Assembly (NCBI GenBank): GCA_002310175.1
Contig: DBYG01000074.1
Coordinates: 1-16,436, forward strand
DNA from: Bacteroidales bacterium UBA1192
GTDB taxonomy: Bacteria > Bacteroidota > Bacteroidia > Bacteroidales > Bacteroidaceae
Direction of reading: 5' to 3'
DNA: 16,436 nt
The notes beneath the pieces are model-generated. The model saw nothing but the letters and a program-made list of their open reading frames with translations. It had not been told where the DNA came from and searched no databases. The translations under genes and the position numbers were made by a program. Of this stretch, positions 5,969 through 12,576 are shown in pieces (positions within the stretch are counted from its first letter, which is position 1; every line of letters begins with the position of its first letter).

Positions 5969-7936
5969 ATGTTAATCATATTGAAACTGTTGGGCTCTAT
6001 CGCACTGCTCATATACGGTATGAAAGTTATGAGTGAGGCATTACAGAAGATGGCGGGTCCACAACTGCGTCACTTATTGGGCGCAATGACCACAAACCGG
6101 TTCTCCGGTGTAGCGACAGGAGCTCTTGTTACAGTAGCCGTACAGTCATCTGCTGCCACCACTGTTATGACCGTGTCATTTGTAAATGCAGCGCTTCTTA
6201 CTTTGAGCCAGGCCATATCGGTCATTATGGGAGCCAACATCGGCACAACGCTCAGTGCATGGATTATGTCGGCAGGATTTTCATTTAACATTTCCAATCT
6301 TGTCTGGCCTGCATTTTTGATAGGCATCGTACTTATACAGATAGGAAAACACCGTTATGTGGGTGATTTTCTTTTTGGTATAAGCTTTTTGCTCTTTTCG
6401 TTGGGAATGCTCAATCAGACCGGCCGCGAGATGGATCTGGCCAGTAACGCGGCAGTAGTAGACTTTTTTTCATCATTTGACTCAGGCAGCTATAGCACAA
6501 TTCTGCTGTTCCTTCTCATAGGTGCCATACTCACATGCATAGCCCAGTCTTCAGCCGCCCTAATGGCTATCACCATGGTACTTTGTTCAACCGGAGCTAT
6601 TTCAATATTCCAAGGTATCGCTTTGGTTATGGGTGAAAACATAGGTACCACTCTTACCGCAAACCTGGCGGCACTTTCGGCCAATACGCAGGCCAGACGC
6701 GCAGCTATGGCGCATCTGCTGTTCAATGTGTTTGGCGTTATCTGGGTCCTCATCTTATTTTTCCCGTTTGTTCGCACTGTCTGCCGCGTGGTTGGAATAG
6801 ATGATGCCACTGATGCAGTTGACCCTGCCAGGCTCACATTCGCACTCGCCACTTTTCATACTGCATTCAATGTGATCAACACCTCGATGCTTATTGGTTT
6901 CATTCCCCAACTGGAAAAACTGGTATGCAGAATCATCAAGTCCAAAAAGACAGACGAAGAGGATGAGTTCCGCCTCCAGTTCATTCGTGGAGGTATCATG
7001 AAGACACCTGAAATATCAGTCCTCCAGGCGCAGAAGGAGATAGTAAACTTCGGACAGAAAATGCAACACATGTTCCAACTGGTGAAAGACCTTTACGTCA
7101 CTACTGATGAACAGGAATTCAAGAAGTTGTTTGAGCGCATACAAAAAACAGAGGATTGCAGCGACCTCTTGGAACAGGAGATTGGCAAATATCTGGGAGA
7201 TGTAGGCGATGCTCACCTGTCTGATGATACAAAAGAAAAGATACGCGCTATGCTCCGCCAGATAAGCGAACTTGAATCCATTGGTGACAGTTGTTTTTCA
7301 ATGGCACGCATCATGCGCCGCAAGCAGGAGAACAAGATTGATTTCAATGAAGAACAGGAAACCGGAGTACAGCAAATGTTCGGATTGGTAGATCAGGCTC
7401 TTACACGTATGAATGAGCTTTTGGCTGGTCGCCGCGAGGAGTATGACATTACGCTATCCGAAGAGATAGAGAACAGCATTAACGGTTGCCGTAACCGTCT
7501 CAAACAATGGAATATAAACAATCTTGACCAACATGTGTACGGCTATGACAGCGGAACCGTTTTTTCCGACCTGATAAGTGAATGTGAAAAAAACGGAGAT
7601 TACATAATCAACGTTGTGGAATCACGTCTGCGTGCCACACGTAACGGAATCCGCTATAAAGGCATACAGATAGATACCGACAGCAAGACAGTATCCGTTG
7701 ACGGACACACGGTTGCATTTAACAAGACTGAGTACGAACTGCTGAAACTTTTCCTTGAGAACCGCGGTACGGTGTATTCACGTGAGCAACTGCTCCAAAC
7801 CATCTGGCCTGATGATGTAATAGTGAACGCACGTACGGTCGATGTTAACATAACCAGGATCCGTAAAAAGATTGAACCGTATGCTGACAATCTCATTACC
7901 CATCCCGGCGACGGCTACTCATTTCTGGAAATCTGA
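5969..7936 (+). CDS. Na+/phosphate cotransporter-PhoU-like protein fused to a PhoB-type winged-helix DNA-binding domain
   Basis: 655 residues in one uninterrupted frame. Residues 1-320 are a Na/Pi cotransporter (NptA/YjbB type, Na_Pi_cotrans repeats) with many membrane helices, paired QSSAA motifs (59-63, 193-197) and paired G-x-NIGTT motifs (88-94, 222-228), the inverted-repeat hallmarks of the family. Residues about 345-555 form PhoU-like helical repeats with ELESIGD (434-440) and ECEKNGD (538-544). Residues 559-655 are an OmpR/PhoB-type winged helix: NKTEYELLKLFL, VYSREQLLQTIWP (602-614), recognition segment RTVDVNITRIRKKI (622-635) and a terminal HPGDGYSFL wing. No receiver (REC) domain is present. 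In family members the PhoU part is cytosolic, which would place the DNA-binding domain in the cytoplasm, tethered to the membrane. Ordinary members of this family stop after the PhoU part. Its 3' neighbour is a secreted phosphatase. I infer that phosphate transport and transcription control are combined in one protein. Confidence 0.92.
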   Translation: MLIILKLLGSIALLIYGMKVMSEALQKMAGPQLRHLLGAMTTNRFSGVATGALVTVAVQSSAATTVMTVSFVNAALLTLSQAISVIMGANIGTTLSAWIMSAGFSFNISNLVWPAFLIGIVLIQIGKHRYVGDFLFGISFLLFSLGMLNQTGREMDLASNAAVVDFFSSFDSGSYSTILLFLLIGAILTCIAQSSAALMAITMVLCSTGAISIFQGIALVMGENIGTTLTANLAALSANTQARRAAMAHLLFNVFGVIWVLILFFPFVRTVCRVVGIDDATDAVDPARLTFALATFHTAFNVINTSMLIGFIPQLEKLVCRIIKSKKTDEEDEFRLQFIRGGIMKTPEISVLQAQKEIVNFGQKMQHMFQLVKDLYVTTDEQEFKKLFERIQKTEDCSDLLEQEIGKYLGDVGDAHLSDDTKEKIRAMLRQISELESIGDSCFSMARIMRRKQENKIDFNEEQETGVQQMFGLVDQALTRMNELLAGRREEYDITLSEEIENSINGCRNRLKQWNINNLDQHVYGYDSGTVFSDLISECEKNGDYIINVVESRLRATRNGIRYKGIQIDTDSKTVSVDGHTVAFNKTEYELLKLFLENRGTVYSREQLLQTIWPDDVIVNARTVDVNITRIRKKIEPYADNLITHPGDGYSFLEI

Positions 7937-7977
7937 ACCAATAACAGAAAGCTGACTGAAAAAGAGCTGGTCTATAT

Positions 7978-9255
7978 TCAATTACGTTTGTAGCCCTCCA
8001 GATTAGCCTTGACAGTTTCCCACTTGTAATATGGGCCGTCATAAGGTTCCAGACCACGCAAGCGTGTTTCCTGTTCCTGATAAAGGAACTTTACGAGGAC
8101 GTCACCTTCTTTATTTCGATAGAAAATCATCTGCAGATTACTACCCATAGGTATATTCCAGAATCCAAGCCAACGATCACAAATTTGGTCAGCAGGTATG
8201 CGCTCGCCTACCCCCTCTATACCAAGATAACTGACAAGCGCCATCAGCGGATAATCATGTCCGAAGCGGAGATCCGCGGCATATTGGCCTGTGGCTATAC
8301 ACTCATCTGCCTTTGCGACGATATCCTCCACGCAGGATTTGGCCATAGGAATGCGGTCATCGCCAGACTCCACAGAATTACAGTGACCAGCATAAAGCGA
8401 CACATTGCTCTGTGCCCAACGCTTATAGATAGCATCAAAAGGAAGAAGACTGAACAGGTTTTCCTCAATATCAAAATCCTCAGCTATGATGGCTGTGTTC
8501 CAAACATTCTCGGTCAGATTACGAGCACTCTTCACAAAAGTGCGAGCCTTTGTCACATCAGTGAATAAAAGAGACAGTACGCCCAATGTGTCATCAGGCA
8601 GACCGGCAAGTGCCTCTCTGGCCGCCATTGAAGCAGCTGCAGTCTTTGACTGCCAGCCACGTTCATTATCCAGATAATCCATGAATTTTTCACCGGTGTC
8701 AAGATAGAAGTACAGATTTGGATTCTGGCGTACAAGTGATGTCGTAAATGCATTCATGCTTATAAGACAGCGTTGTACAGTACTTCCGAAAGCACGTACA
8801 TGCTTTTTTCCTTTGAATACTGCAGGGTAACGTTTGTACATTCGCTCAGCTATTGCCGTATGCTCGCGCACCCCTTTTTGAGTCAGTCTGCCGTCCATGC
8901 CATCGTAGGATTCAAGCACCTTGCGGGCAGCCACAAGCAGAGTTTCTCCGCCTGGAGTCAATATACCCATCTGCTTTCCCGTCTCCAATGTCGAGATAAC
9001 ACCTTCATATGAACTCCCGCCCCAGTTGGAACGTGAGCCATGACGGCCGTAATGACTTATATAAAATGGTTTATACCCCTTAGGCGGCTTGGTGTCATGA
9101 ATCTCCTTAAACTCGTAAGAATTTGTATTATTTCCTGCACGCGTAAGATCCTCCCTGAGAGCACGAACGGCGGCTTCAGATTGATGTGCCTGCGCAAAAA
9201 CAGCTGTAGTACATATTAAAAGCGTTGAAATAAGAGTTAGTTTATCTTTTCTCAT
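7978..9255 (-). CDS. Secreted histidine acid phosphatase (phytase/MINPP-like)
   Basis: 425 residues. The signal peptide spans residues 1 to about 22 (MRKDKLTLISTLL...VFAQA), so it acts in the periplasm or at the surface. The branch-2 histidine phosphatase signature is SHYGRHGSR (R71, H72, G73, R75), with H72 as phosphate-accepting nucleophile. The C-terminal proton-donor motif is FGHD (H333, D334). Length and overall sequence resemble Bacteroides multiple inositol polyphosphate phosphatases that release phosphate from phytate, but MINPPs are usually described with HAE at the donor position, whereas this protein has HD as in AppA-like phytases and acid phosphatases. The substrate could therefore be phytate, sugar phosphates or other esters. 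It is convergent with, and 41 nt from, the phosphate transporter-regulator gene, which fits a phosphate-scavenging role. Confidence 0.87.
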   Translation of the reverse strand: MRKDKLTLISTLLICTTAVFAQAHQSEAAVRALREDLTRAGNNTNSYEFKEIHDTKPPKGYKPFYISHYGRHGSRSNWGGSSYEGVISTLETGKQMGILTPGGETLLVAARKVLESYDGMDGRLTQKGVREHTAIAERMYKRYPAVFKGKKHVRAFGSTVQRCLISMNAFTTSLVRQNPNLYFYLDTGEKFMDYLDNERGWQSKTAAASMAAREALAGLPDDTLGVLSLLFTDVTKARTFVKSARNLTENVWNTAIIAEDFDIEENLFSLLPFDAIYKRWAQSNVSLYAGHCNSVESGDDRIPMAKSCVEDIVAKADECIATGQYAADLRFGHDYPLMALVSYLGIEGVGERIPADQICDRWLGFWNIPMGSNLQMIFYRNKEGDVLVKFLYQEQETRLRGLEPYDGPYYKWETVKANLEGYKRN

Positions 9256-9369
9256 AATTGTATGGCAATATTTGTAAAAACATTATTAATTCCACGAAAT
9301 TACAGTTTTCCTTTCATGTCAGCAAGTTAAAAAGAAAATAGATTCAACTGACACTTGCACAATGATTAG
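9256..9369. other. Non-coding stretch between histidine phosphatase and GPx remnant
   Basis: This AT-rich stretch holds the tentative phosphatase promoter. I see no recognisable N-terminal peroxidase sequence, RNA gene or mobile-element end in it. It is where the 5' part of the neighbouring peroxidase pseudogene would be expected, so the deletion junction should lie at or near 9370. Confidence 0.5.
9295..9326 (-). promoter_or_regulatory. Possible promoter of the histidine phosphatase gene
   Basis: On the minus strand TAATTTCG (9302-9295) approximates TAnnTTTG, and CTTG (9326-9323) lies 20 bases upstream, approximating the -33 TTTG. Both elements carry one mismatch, so this is a tentative call. 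The leader would be roughly 35 nt before the start at 9255. Confidence 0.3.
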
Positions 9370-9696
9370 TACCTGGGATTCGAGATACTGGATTTTCCAT
9401 GTAACCAGTTTGGTCAGCAGGCACCCGGCACCATATCTGAAATCAAGGAGTTCTGCTCTACAAATTATCATGTCAAGTTTACTCAGTTTGACAAGATTGA
9501 TGTGAATGGAGAAAAAGAGATACCCCTATACACCTATCTGAAAGCCAATGCTGAGAACAAGAACAACATACGCTGGAACTTCACAAAGTTCCTGATTTCG
9601 ACCGATGGAAAAGTAATCAAACGCTTTGAACCCGGCGACCAGATGAGCGATGTAGAGGCTGCTGTGGCACAAGGACTCGGTAAAACTGTCAAATGA
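9370..9696 (+). pseudogene. 5'-truncated glutathione peroxidase remnant
   Basis: The frame from 9370 to TGA 9694-9696 encodes about 108 residues of a glutathione peroxidase: FEILDFPCNQFG.QAPG, then EIKEFC, IDVNGEKEIPLYTYLK and IRWNFTKFLI. These cover the conserved Gln (in PCNQF) and the Trp-Asn pair (in WNF) of the catalytic tetrad. The N-terminal 55-60 residues with the peroxidatic Cys are absent. The frame is stopped by TAG 9367-9369, and the 110 bp upstream hold no recognisable N-terminal GPx sequence. The ATG at 9502 lies inside the domain and is not a real start. The conserved codons and retained downstream hairpin suggest a recent 5' deletion. It is not a copy of the intact gene at 10253-10801, from which it differs substantially; most likely the two were once tandem paralogues. 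Confidence 0.85.
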
Positions 9697-9713
9697 CACA
9701 TTTTATAGTTAAG

Positions 9714-9757
9714 CAGGTCCGCCACTGATATCCCAGTAGCGGGCCTGTATTGTTTCT
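9714..9757 (+). terminator. Terminator-like hairpin after the GPx remnant
   Basis: CAGGTCCGC (9714-9722) pairs with GCGGGCCTG (9739-9747) including one G-U pair. After a C/A mismatch, ACTG (9724-9727) pairs with CAGT (9734-9737) around a 6-nt loop. A T-rich run TATTGTTTCT follows. It sits 17 nt after the pseudogene stop and also lies beyond the end of the convergent DUF4491 gene. The T-tract is imperfect. Confidence 0.55.
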
Positions 9758-9770
9758 AACCGGCCTCAAA

Positions 9771-10091
9771 TTATTGACTTGTTCTTTTTCTTATGGACTC
9801 GTAATATTCGTGACGTGCCGGATTCTCTGGAAACCAACCCTTGAGAACACGCTTTTCCTGCTTAAACATCTCACCTATTCCCCAAAGACATGAGAATGCG
9901 AAACCGCCAATTATGGTTGATAAAGTCTGATTCTTGACCAACAAGGACAATATACAGCATATCAATCCGACAGCAAGCCATATCCACCAACTTCTCCTGC
10001 CCCAGTAATACTCCATCTTTATGACGGCAGGATGACACAGACCAATGCTAAAGAAAACAGCTGCGCCAACAATTATACCACTGTAATTCAT
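9771..10091 (-). CDS. DUF4491 family small membrane protein
   Basis: 106 residues with three hydrophobic segments at about 4-21, 34-52 and 57-73. The sequence matches the DUF4491 pattern: MNYSGIIVGAAVFF start, HP.VIK.EYYWGRRSWW, FSCLWGIGEMFKQEKRV and a GWFPENPAR tail. Almost no work on this Bacteroidales family is known to me; its function is unknown. The gene sits between the GPx remnant and the intact GPx/OhrR operon and is divergent from the latter, with 161 bp between them. That could mean shared regulation, but the operators are about 95 bp from its start and do not overlap its own promoter candidate. Confidence 0.85.
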   Translation of the reverse strand: MNYSGIIVGAAVFFSIGLCHPAVIKMEYYWGRRSWWIWLAVGLICCILSLLVKNQTLSTIIGGFAFSCLWGIGEMFKQEKRVLKGWFPENPARHEYYESIRKRTSQ

Positions 10092-10095
10092 GTCG

Positions 10096-10127
10096 CAAAA
10101 TTACATTTTTATTGCCGCATCAACAAG
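10096..10127 (-). promoter_or_regulatory. Promoter candidate of the DUF4491 gene, with very short leader
   Basis: On the minus strand TAATTTTG (10103-10096) matches TAnnTTTG exactly, and CTTG (10127-10124) lies 20 bases upstream as a one-mismatch -33 element. The -7 box ends only 4 bases before ATG 10091, so transcription would begin at or very near the start codon. Confidence 0.42.
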
Positions 10128-10183
10128 GTGAACGGTAAATTATGAAGAACAATTTCAGGACCATCAAAGTTAAAAAATAAAAA

Positions 10184-10195
10184 ATCGTTTGCGAT
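10184..10195. promoter_or_regulatory. Operator 1 (ATCGTTTGCGAT), probable OhrR-like/MarR site
   Basis: This 12-mer is an imperfect palindrome of form ATCG-N4-CGAT and the exact reverse complement of the 12-mer at 10220-10231; each is followed by ATA. It contains the -33 TTTG (10188-10191) of the peroxidase promoter, so a bound regulator would block RNA polymerase. Assignment to the MarR protein encoded in the same operon is inference. Confidence 0.7.
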
Positions 10196-10218
10196 ATAAA
10201 CATTCTGCTGTATTTTTG
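10188..10218 (+). promoter_or_regulatory. Bacteroidota-type promoter of the GPx-OhrR operon
   Basis: TTTG (10188-10191), exactly 19 bases, then TATTTTTG (10211-10218): a perfect match to TTTG-N19-TAnnTTTG. It is framed by the two operators. The predicted start of transcription, near 10225, falls inside the second operator, leaving a leader of about 30 nt before the peroxidase start. Confidence 0.8.
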
Positions 10219-10219
10219 C

Positions 10220-10231
10220 ATCGCAAACGAT
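10220..10231. promoter_or_regulatory. Operator 2 (ATCGCAAACGAT), probable OhrR-like/MarR site
   Basis: Exact inverted copy of operator 1, beginning two bases after the -7 box and covering the expected transcription start. Operator centres are 36 bp apart. The paired arrangement around a perfect promoter is strong evidence for repression by a dimeric regulator. Confidence 0.7.
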
Positions 10232-10252
10232 ATAAATGACACATAAAATATA

Positions 10253-10801
10253 ATGATTATGAAAAGGATTTATGATTTCAAAGCGCTTAACAACAAGGGT
10301 ATTGAGACTGATTTGTCACAGTATAAAGGGAAAGTTCTGATGATAGTCAATACAGCATCAAAGTGTGGTTTCACTCCTCAGTATGATGGCCTGGAGGCTT
10401 TATATCAAAAATATAAAGACCAGGGACTTGTAATTATCGGATTCCCTTGCGACCAATTCGCCCATCAAGAGCCGGGCAGCGATGCCGAAATTGAAGAGTT
10501 CTGCCGCGTAAACCACGGGGTCACATTTCCGCTCATGAAAAAAATTGAAGTTAACGGAGCACAGGAACATCCTGTATATACCTATCTTAAAGAAGTCTCA
10601 CCAACCGAGGAGTATAAAGGGCTCAAGGCCAAGGCCACACACAAGATGCTCAAGACTCTGAGCAAGAGTGTTGAAAAGGAGAGTGACATCCTGTGGAACT
10701 TTACCAAATTCCTAATCAACCGGGACTGTTCCATAGTAAAGCGTTACGCTCCGGTTGCCACTCCGCAAGATATGGAGAAGGATATAGTTGAGATGCTGTA
10801 G
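10253..10801 (+). CDS. Glutathione peroxidase family (thiol) peroxidase
   Basis: 182 residues from ATG 10253; an in-frame ATG two codons later (10259) is an equally plausible start. It reduces hydrogen peroxide and organic hydroperoxides, in bacteria usually with thioredoxin as donor. The catalytic tetrad is visible: C38 in NTASKCGFT, Q68 in GFPCDQF, W148 and N149 in LWNFTKF. The peroxidatic position is an ordinary TGT Cys codon, not selenocysteine. Asp replaces the usual Asn in the PCNQF motif. Residues about 115-147 form a Lys-rich insertion that makes the loop before WNF longer than in the neighbouring remnant. No signal peptide, so cytosolic. It is followed after 4 nt by the MarR gene and driven by the operator-flanked promoter at 10188-10218. 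Confidence 0.92.
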   Translation: MIMKRIYDFKALNNKGIETDLSQYKGKVLMIVNTASKCGFTPQYDGLEALYQKYKDQGLVIIGFPCDQFAHQEPGSDAEIEEFCRVNHGVTFPLMKKIEVNGAQEHPVYTYLKEVSPTEEYKGLKAKATHKMLKTLSKSVEKESDILWNFTKFLINRDCSIVKRYAPVATPQDMEKDIVEML

Positions 10802-10805
10802 CTTT

Positions 10806-11240
10806 ATGAAACAACAGTTCAGGCTGGAGAACCAGCTATGCTTTAGGCTTTACACAGCATCACGTCTTCTTACACAAGCTTATCATCCTTTACTGTCGAA
10901 GGACGGACTCACCTATCCACAGTATCTGGTTTTGCTCGTTCTTTGGGAAAAAGACGGACAACCGGTCAACGACATAGCCAAACAGCTTATGCTTGAAACC
11001 AACACAGTTACCCCACTGCTCAAACGCATGGAGACAGGAGGTATCCTGACACGCACAAAAGGAACTTCGGATGCCCGTCAGACAATTGTCAAGCTTACAG
11101 AAAAAGGAGAGTTACTTCAAAAAAAGCTTTCCGATGTACCAAAAACAGTAGGAAAAGCAGTTATGTGTGATAGCATCACTCAAAAAACAATTCCATCTCT
11201 TTTCAAGATGCTTGATGATATGATTGCAAAGCTTAAGTAA
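10806..11240 (+). CDS. ohrR: OhrR-like MarR family organic-peroxide-sensing repressor
   Basis: 144 residues starting at MKQQFRLENQLC. The N-terminal block ENQLCFRLYTASR...YHPLL...LTYPQYLVLLVLWE is strongly OhrR-like. Compared with Bacillus subtilis OhrR (C15, Y19, Y29, Y40), the residues here are C12, Y16, Y26 and Y37, a constant offset of three, so the redox-sensing Cys and its tyrosine hydrogen-bond network are kept. Helix-turn-helix and wing: VNDIAKQLMLETNTVTPLLKRME, then GTSDARQTIVKLTEKG. A second Cys (C121) near the C-terminus could allow a two-Cys mechanism; this is uncertain. The frame opens at 10788 inside the peroxidase gene, but the start at 10806, 4 nt after the peroxidase stop, gives the normal N-terminus. 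It most likely represses its own operon through the twin sites at 10184-10195 and 10220-10231. Confidence 0.88.
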   Translation: MKQQFRLENQLCFRLYTASRLLTQAYHPLLSKDGLTYPQYLVLLVLWEKDGQPVNDIAKQLMLETNTVTPLLKRMETGGILTRTKGTSDARQTIVKLTEKGELLQKKLSDVPKTVGKAVMCDSITQKTIPSLFKMLDDMIAKLK

Positions 11241-11285
11241 TTCACTGATAACATATATACAATTAAGCGAAATGAAGGCTGTCTG

Positions 11286-12488
11286 TCACATTCGGTCAAT
11301 ATCAAGTGTCACAAATAATAAAATAGGATTATCAGCCGGTTTGAGACCGTCGAAAAGAGATTCCCAGCCAGATTCCTCGCCATAAAATCCGAGTATCCCC
11401 TCACGCTTTTTAAGTAAATCATTCGGCTGACAGCTAAGGACAAGAACTGAGTCGTTATATACAGTTGAGGCTTTAAAAGGCACATTGAAAAGAGGATTCA
11501 TATTGGACGACGACAGACCAAACGTGGTTCTGTCACTGTGTCGGTAAATAAGAGTCTGAATCCGTCCATCTGACATGATATACTGGAAAATGGAGCAATC
11601 TTTCATCTGTAAAAAGTTACCTTCAAAAAACGGCATATTTTCAAGCAGGTAGAAATATGCCGGTTTCATATTGAAACTACGATCTATTGTCAGGAGTTCA
11701 GGAGTAATTTCCATCCTGTATTTTGCCATAACACCCTCAGGAGTAAAATCATATATTATATTCTCAAAATCAAGCACTCCCATAGACCTATTTCCGGAGT
11801 GGAAGGTGTTTCTTTCCCTTACGAACGGGAATCTGCGTATCTCCATCCTCTTCCCGAACGCATAGCAGTCCTTGGTACGGATATCTGTTACGAGAAAGAA
11901 TATACTGTCGTATCTCGGCCGGCTTTCAGTATGTTTGCCGTTAACACAATGCAGCAGATGGTTCTCTCCGATGAACTCAACGCTCCTTGAATCGATGATA
12001 TTGTCCATGATGCGCAAATACCGGCCGTTATGGTCATAAACCATTATCTTGTCCCTTTCGTTTTCCTGAATTCCAATCTCTCCGTTAGGTGTGACTAATA
12101 CATGATCAAGGTTCAGATACTGATAGAAAGCTTTTCCGCTGCTTGAGACCGGGGTCTTGAACGAGCCGTCAGGATTGAACAGCAGAACCTTCTTGGTGGC
12201 GGTCTTGTCGGCAAACAGAATGGCGTCATCAAACACATTCACAACATCCGGATGAACAACCACATAGCCGGGCCTTGTTTCCAGTCTAACAAACCTGATG
12301 CCAGAAACTATACTGTCAAGTGAGATTCGTTTTCCGGTCCTATGGTTGAAACGGACCGTCTCCATCCGGCTGAAATCAGCCCTACGGAATCTGAGGACTT
12401 CTTCCTCAGAACAAGATACAGCCATGAGAGAGCCGACAGCACAACAAATCACACCACAAGCGAGTTTTCTAAGATATTCCCGGTTCAT
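11286..12488 (-). CDS. Six-bladed beta-propeller lipoprotein (BF3164/DUF5128-like)
   Basis: 400 residues from MNREYLRK. A hydrophobic signal segment ends in MAVSC (lipobox-like, Cys about 26), so it is probably a lipoprotein of the cell envelope. The mature part begins with the typical SLDSIVSGIRFVRLET segment of Bacteroidales 6-bladed beta-propeller proteins, followed by repeated blade-like strands such as ILFADKTATKKVLLFNPDGSF and KIMVYDHNGRYLR. The family is common in gut Bacteroidales and functionally uncharacterised. Start 12488 is preferred to the upstream ATG at 12542 because it places the signal peptide at the N-terminus. It is divergent from the GH5 gene with 88 bp between. Confidence 0.82.
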   Translation of the reverse strand: MNREYLRKLACGVICCAVGSLMAVSCSEEEVLRFRRADFSRMETVRFNHRTGKRISLDSIVSGIRFVRLETRPGYVVVHPDVVNVFDDAILFADKTATKKVLLFNPDGSFKTPVSSSGKAFYQYLNLDHVLVTPNGEIGIQENERDKIMVYDHNGRYLRIMDNIIDSRSVEFIGENHLLHCVNGKHTESRPRYDSIFFLVTDIRTKDCYAFGKRMEIRRFPFVRERNTFHSGNRSMGVLDFENIIYDFTPEGVMAKYRMEITPELLTIDRSFNMKPAYFYLLENMPFFEGNFLQMKDCSIFQYIMSDGRIQTLIYRHSDRTTFGLSSSNMNPLFNVPFKASTVYNDSVLVLSCQPNDLLKKREGILGFYGEESGWESLFDGLKPADNPILLFVTLDIDRM

Positions 12489-12511
12489 ATCATGCTCGAC
12501 TGTTTTTTTGA

Positions 12512-12519
12512 CAAAAGTA
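12512..12519 (-). promoter_or_regulatory. -7 promoter element of the propeller lipoprotein gene
   Basis: On the minus strand TACTTTTG matches TAnnTTTG exactly, 23 bases upstream of the start at 12488. No good TTTG is seen at the -33 distance (the bases there read GTGA), so the call rests on the -7 box alone. Confidence 0.4.
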
Positions 12520-12576
12520 GCGATTAATCGTATTATTTTCACTATAATTGCATATTATACTTTAACACCATTTACA

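Noticed and set aside
7937..7977. Bidirectional terminator between transporter and phosphatase genes
   Set aside because: Only a 4-bp AGCT self-pairing and scattered ACC/GGT bases are present, with no stable stem or T-run.
10253..10801. Selenocysteine-containing peroxidase
   Set aside because: The peroxidatic position is a TGT Cys codon, and no in-frame TGA is read through.
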